Shown here: in pieces, positions 8,401 through 16,778 of the stretch | Position numbering within the stretch: the first letter of the stretch is position 1 | How the letters are laid out: every line of letters begins with the position of its first letter | Source of the DNA: Thermotogae bacterium | GTDB lineage: Bacteria > Thermotogota > Thermotogae > B3-G13 | Assembly: GCA_015486095.1 (NCBI GenBank) | Contig: WFSK01000165.1 | Coordinates: forward strand, 1 to 27,274 | Length of the DNA: 27,274 nucleotides | Direction: 5' to 3' | The notes under the pieces: model-generated | What the model was told of the DNA's origin: nothing | The model's database searches: none | What the model saw: the letters and a program-made list of their open reading frames with translations, nothing else | Position numbers and translations under genes: made by a program

Positions 8401-8841
8401 ATTATTATAACAATCTTTTTCTCGAAAATGAAAGATGTATTCGAGTGCTAAAATATATCCAGATACGCCAAGCCCGGTGATCACACCATCGCAAAAAGGA
8501 GCAGTAACGCTATTCTTTCTGAATTCCTCACGAGTATATATGTTGGATATATGTACCTCTACCTTCGGAGCTTTCACGATCTCCAGGGCATCTCCAAGGG
8601 CATAACTGTAGTGAGTCAGTGCACCTGGATTGATAACGAGTCCATCGTAGTCGGTATTCTGGATTCGATCTATGAGTTCTCCTTCGTGGTTAGAATGGAA
8701 GATCTCCACTTTGACCTTCCTGCTTTCCGACCACTCCTGGATGGCATCGACGAGCAGTTGATAATCGTTATCGCCGTAATATTTTTTGGGTCTTTTCCCA
8801 AGCATATTGAGATTTGGGCCGTTTATAACCAGGATCTTCAA
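8395..8841 (-). CDS. aroQ: 3-dehydroquinate dehydratase, type II
   Basis: 148 residues, the size of dodecameric type II dehydroquinases, which convert 3-dehydroquinate to 3-dehydroshikimate (third shikimate step). Visible are the opening ILVINGPNLNMLG, the catalytic Tyr22 (YYG), Asn71 in VINPGALTHYSYAL, and His97 in VEVHISNIYTREEFR with Arg108. The start is TTG at 8841, one base after the aroKB stop, with GGAGGTGAT about nine bases upstream. The nearby ATG at 8846 is out of frame. It is the last aro gene of the cluster. Confidence 0.96.
   Translation of the reverse strand: MKILVINGPNLNMLGKRPKKYYGDNDYQLLVDAIQEWSESRKVKVEIFHSNHEGELIDRIQNTDYDGLVINPGALTHYSYALGDALEIVKAPKVEVHISNIYTREEFRKNSVTAPFCDGVITGLGVSGYILALEYIFHFREKDCYNNK
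8404..8432 (-). promoter_or_regulatory. Candidate promoter for the ABC exporter-lipB-lipA segment, inside the end of aroQ
   Basis: On the minus strand a perfect TATAAT (8404-8409) lies 17 bases after TTCATT (8427-8432), a weak -35 with three of six consensus positions. The predicted start point, near 8397, falls inside the palindrome at 8383-8400. Confidence 0.4.
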
Positions 8842-8842
8842 T

Positions 8843-10327
8843 TCATATCACCTCCAACAATTCCTCTGGAGCGACTTGGACTATTTCAAAACTTCCGGGC
8901 TTTCTCACGACGGGTACATCTATCCTATCTACATGTATGGAATAGGATTTCTTATCGTTTTTCAAGAGTTCCATCGCCCTTTTCACTGAGATTTTAGGCC
9001 TTTGGATATCAACGATCTTCTCGAGTGTTTCACTGACCTCTTCGTACACCCTCTCATCGATCATATTACGATGCTTGAAAAAACACATCTCCCTCTCCAT
9101 TCCCCAGGCAACTGCAACACCGTGAGGGACTTTCGTGATGGCTTCGAAGACGTGACCCAGGGTATGTCCCAGGTTCAAAACTCTTCTCCTTTTATGATCT
9201 TCCGGATCGAGTGAGACTATTCTGGACTTCTCTTCCACGGCGATCTTTATGAATTCCATCAGTAAACGGAGGCTTCGATCTCTCAACTTCTCCACATGAT
9301 CCAGAAAATCACCGTATCCTCTGCCAGAGATGAGCACCATCTTGAAGGCCTCTACAAGCCCTTCTTCGAATCTTCCCGGATCCATAGAGAGTGTCACAAC
9401 GGGATCGATCACGACTAAATCTGGCATCCTGACGGTCCCGATGAGATTCTTCACGCCAGCGAAATTCACCCCATTCTTTCCACCGATCGCTGCATCTACC
9501 TGTGATAGCAATGTGGTTGGAAAGAGAACCAAACCCGTTCCACGCTTGAAGGTAGAAGATACAAATCCTGCCACATCGGTCAAAGCTCCTCCTCCAACAC
9601 CTACCAGCGTATCTTCTCTCGAGAATCCAATATCAACGAGATGATCATAACATTGAAATATCTGTTCAAACGATTTGGCAGATTCTCCATCGGGCAATAT
9701 CAAAGGCTCGAACTCGAAAAAATCTTCATACAATCTTGCGATCCTTGAAGTGGTCAATATGTGTTCGTATTTCGATACATCCTTAAATACACCTATCCCC
9801 AGATGTACGGGATGAGCGGGAGATTCGATCTCCGCCTCTGAAGGCTCCAAGACCTCGAATAGCACATGTGCAACAGACTCCCAAAGAGTAAGCGAAGTTA
9901 TATCAACACTGGAAAAACCTTCATAAAATTCTCTCCGGTCTTTCCAGATCTTAAGGATCGTTTCCCTTTTGCCTTGAAGTAGGGGTCTATTCTTGATATC
10001 TACTCTTTTCATCAATTCTTCAGGTTCTACTTTAAGGAAAACGGTCTTCTCTCTCCTCAACAATTCCCTATTTCGTGGATCGAGGATGACCCCTCCACCC
10101 GTTGCAACGATGATGTTTTCCTCACTCAACAACTCTCTAAAAAGTCTATTCTCGCACTTACGGAAGTATCTTTCACCTTCCTCAGCAAAAATTCTCTCGA
10201 TCCGCTTGTTTTCCCTCTTTTCGATCTCATCATCCATATCCACGAAGGGAAGAGAAAGCACACTCGAGAGCATCCTACCGATCGTCGTCTTTCCAGAACC
10301 CATCATCCCAACGAGGAATAACCTCAT
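8843..10327 (-). CDS. aroKB: Fused shikimate kinase - 3-dehydroquinate synthase
   Basis: 494 residues in one frame. Residues 1 to about 160 are a shikimate kinase: P-loop GMMGSGKTTIGRML at 7-20, a DMDDEIE motif near 30-36, FRKCE and VATGGGVIL. Residues from about 172 on are dehydroquinate synthase: DGESAKS, GVGGGALTDVAGFVSSTF (243-260), FPTTLLSQVDAAIGGK, and zinc ligands Glu326, His388 in LNLGHTLGH and His402 in PHGVAVAWG. The protein therefore performs steps 2 and 5 of the pathway (DAHP to 3-dehydroquinate and shikimate to shikimate-3-phosphate), which are not consecutive. The same fusion is known from Thermotoga. The ATG at 10327 has a strong AGGAGGAGA upstream, located inside aroC, which it overlaps by 53 nt. 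Confidence 0.96.
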   Translation of the reverse strand: MRLFLVGMMGSGKTTIGRMLSSVLSLPFVDMDDEIEKRENKRIERIFAEEGERYFRKCENRLFRELLSEENIIVATGGGVILDPRNRELLRREKTVFLKVEPEELMKRVDIKNRPLLQGKRETILKIWKDRREFYEGFSSVDITSLTLWESVAHVLFEVLEPSEAEIESPAHPVHLGIGVFKDVSKYEHILTTSRIARLYEDFFEFEPLILPDGESAKSFEQIFQCYDHLVDIGFSREDTLVGVGGGALTDVAGFVSSTFKRGTGLVLFPTTLLSQVDAAIGGKNGVNFAGVKNLIGTVRMPDLVVIDPVVTLSMDPGRFEEGLVEAFKMVLISGRGYGDFLDHVEKLRDRSLRLLMEFIKIAVEEKSRIVSLDPEDHKRRRVLNLGHTLGHVFEAITKVPHGVAVAWGMEREMCFFKHRNMIDERVYEEVSETLEKIVDIQRPKISVKRAMELLKNDKKSYSIHVDRIDVPVVRKPGSFEIVQVAPEELLEVI

Positions 10328-11411
10328 TTCGATATCTCCTCCTGATATCCTTCATATTGTCATCACCGTAACGCTTTAGAAATACCTCTAACAGAATGAG
10401 TGCCAGTGTTGCCTCTCCCACCACCGATGCCGCGGGGACCACGCAGACATCTGACCTCACGTATGGAGCAGTTGACTTCTTCATCGATCTCAAATCAACG
10501 GATTGCAGACCTGCTTTCAATGTGGGTACAGGCTTTACGTAGGCAGTGACGATGATCGACTCACCGTTCGTTATACCCCCCTCTATCCCCCCGGCATTGT
10601 TACTCTTCCTTACCACGATTCCTTTCTCAACGTCAAATGGATCGTGATACGAACTGCCGAAGAGATCCGTCTTTTCGCTTCCTATGAAGACTCCTTTCAC
10701 CGCGGGTATACTCATGAAATACGCACCGATCTTCGAATCGAGTTTTTCGAAGATATCAGAATAGCTGCCCAATCCTGCCGGAACATTCTCTGCCACCACC
10801 CTGAAAGAACCTCCAAGGGAATCACCAGCGCTCATCGCTTTCTCTATCTCCATACACATCCGATCCGATACATCACTATTAGGGCAATAAACTCGTGAGG
10901 CATCTCGCCGCTTTATTAACTCACTTCTCTCATCCGGAACATTCTCTGCCTTTACACGACCGATAGAACACACATACGAATACAGGATGATCTCGAAACT
11001 TTCAAGGAACTGCTTTGCCAAAGCTCCCAGGGCGGTAAACACCACCGTCCACCTTGCACTACTTCTTTCCGCATAGGCATTCAGATCTGAAAGCTTGTAT
11101 CTCCTCCAGGCTGCGTAATCCACATGTCCAGGTCGGGGAACACTTCTGACACCACTAACGGGATTCGCCCTTCCCTTATTATTTACAGCTATTACGATGG
11201 GGGCACCTGTGGTAACACCTTTCCATAGGCCAGCAACTATTTCGGCATGGTCATCCTCGAGTTTCATTCGCTCTCCTCTCCCAAATCCCCCTCGCCTTCT
11301 ACGAAGCATTAGATCTATCTTTTCAACATCCACTCTCATACCGGCAGGCATACCTTCGAGTACACCTATCATGGAACGACCATGCGAGTCACCTCCCACA
11401 GTGATCTTCAA
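10275..11411 (-). CDS. aroC: Chorismate synthase
   Basis: 378 residues from TTG at 11411, giving the normal opening MKITVGGDSHGRSM. It catalyses FMN-dependent trans-elimination of phosphate from EPSP to yield chorismate. Family blocks include GGDSHG, RRRRGGFGRGERM (the basic substrate-binding loop near 35-48), RPGHVDYAAWRRY, ERSSARWT and NNAGGIEGGITNGESI. The frame is open further upstream to 11465, but the TTG has GAGGAGG seven bases before it and forms a TTGA overlap with the aroE stop. The upstream extension would lie wholly within aroE and is not homologous to the family. The 3' end extends 53 nt into aroKB. Confidence 0.95.
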   Translation of the reverse strand: MKITVGGDSHGRSMIGVLEGMPAGMRVDVEKIDLMLRRRRGGFGRGERMKLEDDHAEIVAGLWKGVTTGAPIVIAVNNKGRANPVSGVRSVPRPGHVDYAAWRRYKLSDLNAYAERSSARWTVVFTALGALAKQFLESFEIILYSYVCSIGRVKAENVPDERSELIKRRDASRVYCPNSDVSDRMCMEIEKAMSAGDSLGGSFRVVAENVPAGLGSYSDIFEKLDSKIGAYFMSIPAVKGVFIGSEKTDLFGSSYHDPFDVEKGIVVRKSNNAGGIEGGITNGESIIVTAYVKPVPTLKAGLQSVDLRSMKKSTAPYVRSDVCVVPAASVVGEATLALILLEVFLKRYGDDNMKDIRRRYRNEVIPRWDDGFWKDDDR

Positions 11412-12196
11412 CTCGTTACCTCCTCGAATATTCGATGAAAGTGATCTTCCTTCAGGATTCCCCATATCCGAAGATTTTCAACGGCCTGATGATAAAGCAT
11501 AGATCTACCATTCATGACAACCTTTATTCCTTGACGAACTGCGAGCCTTTGAAGAGGCGTTTTCGTGTAGATCACATCGAAAAGAACTCTCACATCGCTA
11601 AACGTCTCCGGAGTAACGTTAAAATGCTCACCCTTTAGGCCAACCGATGTGGCATTGATCAGTGTACCTGCCCTTTTGATCATACGTTCGAGAGCCGAAA
11701 AGGGGTGAACATAGATCTTCATACCGAATCGCTTTGAATAACTTTGTGAAAGTTCCTCTGCTTTACTTTGTGTTCTGTTCATAAGATGCAAATCATGAAT
11801 CCCCATCCTGTACAGGCCATATACGATGGCTCGAGCAGCTCCTCCAGCACCGATCACCATTACGGGAGGGATCAGTTCGATACCCTGTAAGGATCTGATG
11901 AACCCTATCCAATCGGTGTTATAACCTTTCCCATCGAAAACACAGTTCACAGCACCTATCTCTGCAGCACCCCTGTCCAGATCGAGATATTGTAAGATCT
12001 TATCCTTGAATGGAATGGTTATGTTAAAGCCATCATAACCCCGGATTATACCAAGAACTTCCTCATCGAAACTGGCCGGATCGAGATCTCTGGCTTCATA
12101 ACTCGCTTCGATATTCATCGCTTGAAAATAACGGTTGTAGATCGAGGGTGAAAGACTATGAGCGATGGGATGCCCAATTATACAATACTTCTTCAC
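11408..12196 (-). CDS. aroE: Shikimate dehydrogenase (NADP+)
   Basis: 262 residues, somewhat shorter than the Escherichia coli enzyme but complete. It reduces 3-dehydroshikimate to shikimate. Seen are the substrate-binding HSLSPSIYN (13-21), NITIPFKDKI with catalytic Lys64, YNTDWIGF with the catalytic-site Asp, the nucleotide-binding VIGAGGAARAIVYGL, the MNRTQSKAEEL stretch that binds the NADP phosphate in the family, and INATSVGL. It starts with GTG at 12196 in a GTGA overlap with aroA and ends in a TTGA overlap with aroC, so it is translationally coupled on both sides. Confidence 0.96.
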   Translation of the reverse strand: MKKYCIIGHPIAHSLSPSIYNRYFQAMNIEASYEARDLDPASFDEEVLGIIRGYDGFNITIPFKDKILQYLDLDRGAAEIGAVNCVFDGKGYNTDWIGFIRSLQGIELIPPVMVIGAGGAARAIVYGLYRMGIHDLHLMNRTQSKAEELSQSYSKRFGMKIYVHPFSALERMIKRAGTLINATSVGLKGEHFNVTPETFSDVRVLFDVIYTKTPLQRLAVRQGIKVVMNGRSMLYHQAVENLRIWGILKEDHFHRIFEEVTS

Positions 12197-13461
12197 TTGG
12201 TCACCCCTTTCAGGAGATCGAAGTAGTTGGGAAATGAAATCCTAATGCATTCGGCATCTGTTATCCCTACACCCTCTTCGCTTAGGATACCGGCTAACGA
12301 GAAGGTCATGGCGATCCTGTGATCTCCTCTTGAAGATACGATGCCTCCTTGGATCCTTTGAGGTCCTTTAACGATAAAACCATCTCTTCTTTCTTCGATC
12401 TCCAAACCAAGTCTTCTCATATTCTCAACGATCGATGCTATGCGATCCGATTCCTTCTTTCTCAACTCTTCGGCATCTCGAACTACCGTGGTACCATTTG
12501 CTACCGCTCCTAACAACGCCAACAACGGCAATTCATCTATGACCTTAGGTATGATCTCTCCACCCACTTCTATCCCCGATAACGTCGATGATCGAGCCGT
12601 TATTTGACCAACAGGTTCTGGTTGACTCTCGGTTACTTCCCACTCCACGTCTGCACCCATTCGTTTCAGGAGTTCGAGCAATCCCGTTCTGGTTTCATTC
12701 AATCCCACACCCTCGATCCTGATCTCCGCATCGGGATGAGCGACAGCCATAACGATGAAATAGGCTGCAGATGAAAAATCACCCGGGGCTTCGAGGTTAA
12801 ATCCTTCAATTTCTGAGGGCTCTACCTCGATCATATTCTCCTTTACACTAAGCTTTGCCCCCATGTGGCTAAGCAACCTTTCAGTATGATCTCTGCTCTT
12901 GAACGGTTCCTCTACGATAGTCTTTCCCTCGGCTCGAAGCCCTGCCAAGATCAAGGAACTCTTAACCTGCGCGCTGGCAACCTCGAGCTTATGAAAACAC
13001 CCATTTAGCTTTGTCCCTCGAATAGCAACGGGAAGATTTTCATCCGAATTGCGTCCAAGCATAGTGGCTCCCATCTTCTTCAAAGGCTTTACAACGCGCT
13101 TCATCGGACGCCTCGACAACGATTCATCTCCATACAGGACATAAAATCCCTTCACAGATGCAAGTACACCCATCATGATTCGAGCAGTCGTCCCCGAATT
13201 TCCACAGAACAGAGGGCTAAAGGGGGTAGAAAACTCAGTAGGAGGAAAGACTTCCAGCCTTGAAAAATCCCCTTTGAATTTTACCGAAAGTTTGTTCAGG
13301 ATCTCGAATGTTCTTAAGGTATCATCGCATTCGAGAAGGTTGTACAGAACACTCTCGCTCTTCGCGATGGAAGATAAGATCAAAGCCCTGTGAGTGATGG
13401 ATTTATCGGGAGGGACCTTTAAAATACCTCGTACTCGATGTGCTGGAGCTATTCTTTTCAT
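12193..13461 (-). CDS. aroA: 3-phosphoshikimate 1-carboxyvinyltransferase (EPSP synthase)
   Basis: 422 residues, the usual length. It transfers enolpyruvyl from PEP to shikimate-3-phosphate. Motifs visible in order are VPPDKSITHRALIL near 17-30 with the catalytic Lys, GNSGTTARIMMGVLA near 87-101, DESLSRRPM, a glycine-rich PGDFSSAAYF, KESDRIASI and GDHRIAMTFSLA near the C-terminus. The PEP-site loop reads GNSGTTAR, with Ser at the position that is Ala in the E. coli GNAGTAMR motif, which is more like class II type loops. Glyphosate tolerance cannot be judged from this alone. It has 4-nt overlaps with tyrA upstream and aroE downstream. Confidence 0.96.
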   Translation of the reverse strand: MKRIAPAHRVRGILKVPPDKSITHRALILSSIAKSESVLYNLLECDDTLRTFEILNKLSVKFKGDFSRLEVFPPTEFSTPFSPLFCGNSGTTARIMMGVLASVKGFYVLYGDESLSRRPMKRVVKPLKKMGATMLGRNSDENLPVAIRGTKLNGCFHKLEVASAQVKSSLILAGLRAEGKTIVEEPFKSRDHTERLLSHMGAKLSVKENMIEVEPSEIEGFNLEAPGDFSSAAYFIVMAVAHPDAEIRIEGVGLNETRTGLLELLKRMGADVEWEVTESQPEPVGQITARSSTLSGIEVGGEIIPKVIDELPLLALLGAVANGTTVVRDAEELRKKESDRIASIVENMRRLGLEIEERRDGFIVKGPQRIQGGIVSSRGDHRIAMTFSLAGILSEEGVGITDAECIRISFPNYFDLLKGVTK

Positions 13462-14228
13462 GATCCACTTCTCTCCAACATCTCTTCGATCTCAAGGAAT
13501 TTGCCTTTTTCTACAAGATGTATAACTTCATTTAAGAAACCTTCCCCTTTCTTCAAGTCTCTCAGGATATTCATCCGGTTGTACTTTATCATATCCAATA
13601 CCATCTCGATGTTCTGTTTGGATAATCTTATGGTCGATTCGTATCCAGGCCCCGCAAATCTTTCGAAATCTCCTCCGATGTATCTGGCAATGAGTGAGAA
13701 GAAGAAGGTAGATTGACTCACCTTCGAAACGATCTCATCATGTCGAGCAGGGGTAAGCCACATGGGGATCATGTCCAATCCTTCGACAACGGAGATCGCC
13801 TTCCGAACATCTTCATCGTTTGCCTTCGAGGTTTTGCAGAGAAAGAATGGTTTCCCTTCGAACATAGATGGATCCCAGCCCTCTATCCCATTCCTTTCAT
13901 TCCCTGCCATAGGGTGTCCTCCAATGAAATGCAAACCTCTTTTCTCGGCTATCTCTACGAATGGTGTCATTACACTTGAGACATCCATGATCGTCTCAGA
14001 AAATCGAATATCTTCCAGCACTCTTTCTTCAACGTTCATCGGAACGCATAACAACAACATCTCAACCGATATATCCTGGATCCTCTCGAACTTCTCGATC
14101 TCTCTTTCTTTCAATGCCTCCACAATCGTTTCATCGACATCATTGACAACGATATCCCATGCCTTATTCTTCAAGTGAAGAGCTATAGAACCACCAATGC
14201 TACCCCCACCAAGAACAGCCACTCTCAT
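13458..14228 (-). CDS. tyrA: Prephenate dehydrogenase
   Basis: 256 residues, a short TyrA without a C-terminal ACT domain. It oxidatively decarboxylates prephenate towards tyrosine. The Rossmann start VAVLGGGSIGGSIALHL (3-19) is followed by DVDETI near the cofactor-specificity position and GGHPMAGNERNGIEG, the block carrying the substrate-site His. A helical C-terminal dimerisation region follows. Lack of an ACT domain suggests feedback control, if any, is set at the DAHP synthase. An arogenate-preferring enzyme cannot be excluded. It is coupled to aroF and aroA by 4-nt ATGA overlaps. Confidence 0.92.
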   Translation of the reverse strand: MRVAVLGGGSIGGSIALHLKNKAWDIVVNDVDETIVEALKEREIEKFERIQDISVEMLLLCVPMNVEERVLEDIRFSETIMDVSSVMTPFVEIAEKRGLHFIGGHPMAGNERNGIEGWDPSMFEGKPFFLCKTSKANDEDVRKAISVVEGLDMIPMWLTPARHDEIVSKVSQSTFFFSLIARYIGGDFERFAGPGYESTIRLSKQNIEMVLDMIKYNRMNILRDLKKGEGFLNEVIHLVEKGKFLEIEEMLERSGS

Positions 14229-15241
14229 CTCACCTCAACTCCCATTACCTGCGATAGTTCTTTTACACCACGCAAGAGCTCCTCGAATTCGCTAAAATTT
14301 AAACTCTGCTTTCCATCTGAGAGCGCTGTTTCTGGTCTTGGATGAACCTCTACGAGAATACCATGTGCACCCACAGCGATAGCAGCTTTGACTAAAGAAT
14401 GAATGATATCCCTACGACCAGCCGCATGACTTGGATCGACTATTATGGGGAGATGTGATTGTAATCTTACGATGGGGATCGCAGATATATCGAGTGTATT
14501 TCTCGTAGCCGTTTCAAAGGTTCGAATCCCTCTTTCACATAGAATTATTTCGGTATTCCCTCTTACCGCGATGTATTCTGCCGAGAGTAAGAGTTCTTCG
14601 ATCGTATTCATAAACCCTCTCTTAAGCAGTACAGGTTTATTCGCTTCTCCCACCCTCTTGAGAAGGTGGAAATTTTGAGAATTCCTGGCACCTATCTGCA
14701 AAATATCGGTATAATGTAGGACCATCTCCAGAGTTTCTACTCCCATAACCTCTGTAACCATCTTCATGTTATAGGTATCAGCGGCTTCTCTCATGTACCT
14801 GAGTCCTTCTTCACCAAGACCCTGAAAGGAGTAAGGAGAAGTCCTCGGCTTGAAGGCTCCGCCTCTGAGTACCCTCACTCCATGTGAAGAAAGAAAATCC
14901 GCTGTTTCCATTATCATCTCACGGTCTTCGATCGCACAAGGTCCTGCCATGATCGTGAAATAGCCATTTCCAACGGGTACATCATCGATCCAGATAATGC
15001 TATCTTCATTCTGAAATTCTCTCGCAACGAGCTTGTAGGGTTTTAGAACACGTATCACATCTTCGACACAATGCAATGCCTTAAAGTACTCGATGGCAAG
15101 GTATCTATCATCTCCTATGATACCGATAATCGTTCTCTCGGCGCCTTTTGATATGTGATAGCCTAATTCAAGCTTTTTGGCCAAATCCACGACTTTCTTT
15201 ATTTCCTCATCTCCACTACCAGGTTTAAGGACAACTATCAT
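14225..15241 (-). CDS. aroF: DAHP synthase, type I-beta with N-terminal ACT-like regulatory domain
   Basis: 338 residues, the same build as the structurally known Thermotoga maritima enzyme. An N-terminal ferredoxin-like (ACT-like) domain covers about 1-70 and is proposed in the family to mediate feedback inhibition by tyrosine or phenylalanine. A TIM barrel from about 90 condenses PEP and erythrose-4-phosphate. Visible blocks are the metal Cys in MAGPCAIEDRE, RGGAFKPRTSPYSFQG (PEP binding), LLKRGF, the metal His in IVDPSHAAGRRD, Glu in VEVHPRPETALSDG and its Asp. It starts with ATG at 15241 overlapping the aroH stop by 4 nt. It is the committing step of the cluster, placed just after chorismate mutase. 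Confidence 0.96.
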   Translation of the reverse strand: MIVVLKPGSGDEEIKKVVDLAKKLELGYHISKGAERTIIGIIGDDRYLAIEYFKALHCVEDVIRVLKPYKLVAREFQNEDSIIWIDDVPVGNGYFTIMAGPCAIEDREMIMETADFLSSHGVRVLRGGAFKPRTSPYSFQGLGEEGLRYMREAADTYNMKMVTEVMGVETLEMVLHYTDILQIGARNSQNFHLLKRVGEANKPVLLKRGFMNTIEELLLSAEYIAVRGNTEIILCERGIRTFETATRNTLDISAIPIVRLQSHLPIIVDPSHAAGRRDIIHSLVKAAIAVGAHGILVEVHPRPETALSDGKQSLNFSEFEELLRGVKELSQVMGVEVR

Positions 15242-15585
15242 GCTTCCACCTCCAGATCTGGCCTCAAATCAACAGCATCGTGGAGATAAACGAAATTCTT
15301 CGTCTGAGATTCACATAGCACGAGTACTCTGATCATATGGCCGGGTGAATCGTTAAACATAGCTTCCTGAAAACACATCATGGGTACTTTTGTTAAGTGC
15401 AGATCATTTCGAACTGCAGTAGCAGGATTAATCGATGTTATGTCAGGCGTAACAGAAAAGATGATCGCTATCAACTTTTGAATCTTGTTCCTTGCCAGGA
15501 TCTCTCTTACGAGCTCTGCAACTCTTTCCCGTACAGATATCTCATCATCAGACACCACCGAAGTAGCCCCCCTTATTCCTATCAC
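15238..15585 (-). CDS. aroH: Chorismate mutase, AroH class
   Basis: 115 residues from GTG at 15585. Trimeric AroH-type enzyme converting chorismate to prephenate. Active-site residues follow the Bacillus pattern: the N-terminal Arg in IGIRGATSV, Cys and Glu in MMCFQEAMF (C-x2-E), Arg in HMIRVLVL and Tyr in FVYLHDAV. The frame is open to a GTG at 15600, but the stretch around 15591-15598 spells GGAGGTGA on the minus strand, an ideal ribosome-binding site 8 bases before the GTG at 15585. The protein then begins MIGIRG as in relatives. It is the first aro gene of the cluster, 41 bp after dxr, and probably co-transcribed with it. Confidence 0.94.
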   Translation of the reverse strand: MIGIRGATSVVSDDEISVRERVAELVREILARNKIQKLIAIIFSVTPDITSINPATAVRNDLHLTKVPMMCFQEAMFNDSPGHMIRVLVLCESQTKNFVYLHDAVDLRPDLEVEA

Positions 15586-15626
15586 AAACTTCACCTCCAC
15601 ATTCTATACCCAACTGCTTTCTTCTG

Positions 15627-16775
15627 TCAACAAATATCTTTTATTATTCTTTTCGCCACTTCCCTCCCGATCTCATTCGCCTCTTCTATCTCCTCAACAG
15701 ATGGGTTCATTTTATTTTCAACACTGCTAAGGGCTTTCTCAATAACATATGGTATATCACCAAACGTGATCTCCTTATTCAAGAAGGCATTCACAGCCAC
15801 TTCATCGGCTGCATTCAGTATGGTAGGCATGATCCCTCCTTCTTTTAAGACCTCATATCCCAACGGAAAAGCGGGATACCTCTCGATATCCACTTTTTCG
15901 AACGTGAGTCTGCCAATGGAACTGAGATCGAGCGTTTGCACTAAAGAAGACTTTCTATCAGGATATGTTAGGGCGTACTGTATTGGAAGCCGCATATCTG
16001 GGATGCTCATCTGTCCTATCATACTTCCATCGACGAATTCGACAAGTGAATGAACTATGCTTTCCCTATGTATGAGTACATCTATTCTTTCCGGCTCTAC
16101 ATCGAACAGCCACCTTGCCTCCATAACTTCAAATGCCTTGTTCACCATCGTTGCAGAATCTACAGTGATCTTGAATCCCATCTTCCAATTCGGATGCTGC
16201 AATACCTTTTCAATACTTACCGTTTTCAATTCCTCGAGGGGAATATCCCTTACCGCTCCACCAGAAGCAGTTAAGATCAATCTCGATACGAATTTTCGAG
16301 GATTCGATGATATCGATTGAAATATAGCACTGTGTTCACTGTCTACGGGTATCAAAGTCGAGGAAGAATGCTTTAACTTCTCGGTGATCACCGCCCCAGC
16401 GCACACGATAGACTCCTTGTTTGCCAGTGCTATTCTATCGATACCTTTCTCTATTAAATTCAACAGAGGTTTTAACGCCGCAAAGCCCGATATGGCCATG
16501 ACACATGTGTCTGCAGGAATATCTGTGAGGTCCAAAAGCCCATTTTTACCAGAAAATACATTTATTCTCGGATAGTACTTCTTTATGACCCTGGCATCGA
16601 TGGGATCTCGTATATAAACGTTTTCCGGGTGGAACTCCCTGATCTGCTTAAGAAGTAGAGAAAGGTTTTCGTTGGCACTCAGAGATGCGATTTCGTATCC
16701 TCCAATGTGGCTTAACACTTCCAGAGTTTGTTTACCTATAGAACCGGTTGAGCCGAGGACAGCGACACGTTTCAT
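15627..16775 (-). CDS. dxr: 1-deoxy-D-xylulose-5-phosphate reductoisomerase
   Basis: 382 residues, typical for Dxr/IspC, the NADPH- and metal-dependent second step of the non-mevalonate isoprenoid pathway. Seen are VAVLGSTGSIGKQTLEVL (NADPH fold, from residue 4), IALANKESIVCAGAVI, the metal and substrate block PVDSEHSAIFQ, TASGGAVRDIP, HPNWKMGFKITVDSATMVNK and ALTYPDR. The gene begins three bases after the rex stop and has no clear ribosome-binding site, so coupling to rex is likely. Confidence 0.96.
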   Translation of the reverse strand: MKRVAVLGSTGSIGKQTLEVLSHIGGYEIASLSANENLSLLLKQIREFHPENVYIRDPIDARVIKKYYPRINVFSGKNGLLDLTDIPADTCVMAISGFAALKPLLNLIEKGIDRIALANKESIVCAGAVITEKLKHSSSTLIPVDSEHSAIFQSISSNPRKFVSRLILTASGGAVRDIPLEELKTVSIEKVLQHPNWKMGFKITVDSATMVNKAFEVMEARWLFDVEPERIDVLIHRESIVHSLVEFVDGSMIGQMSIPDMRLPIQYALTYPDRKSSLVQTLDLSSIGRLTFEKVDIERYPAFPLGYEVLKEGGIMPTILNAADEVAVNAFLNKEITFGDIPYVIEKALSSVENKMNPSVEEIEEANEIGREVAKRIIKDIC

Positions 16776-16778
16776 AGG

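Noticed and set aside
11412..11465. An 18-codon N-terminal extension of AroC from the ATG at 11465
   Set aside because: It lies within aroE, is not homologous to chorismate synthases, and the TTG at 11411 has an ideal ribosome-binding site and a TTGA overlap.
13762..14178. Long plus-strand open frames opposite tyrA, and similar ones opposite lipA, aroC, leuS and glmS
   Set aside because: They are shadows of well-supported minus-strand genes, have no ribosome-binding sites or family motifs, and have unnatural amino-acid composition.
14516..14530. A GGTTCGAATCC sequence identical to a tRNA T-arm
   Set aside because: It lies inside aroF, where the minus strand encodes the conserved ERGIRTFE block. 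No matching acceptor stem or anticodon arm surrounds it.
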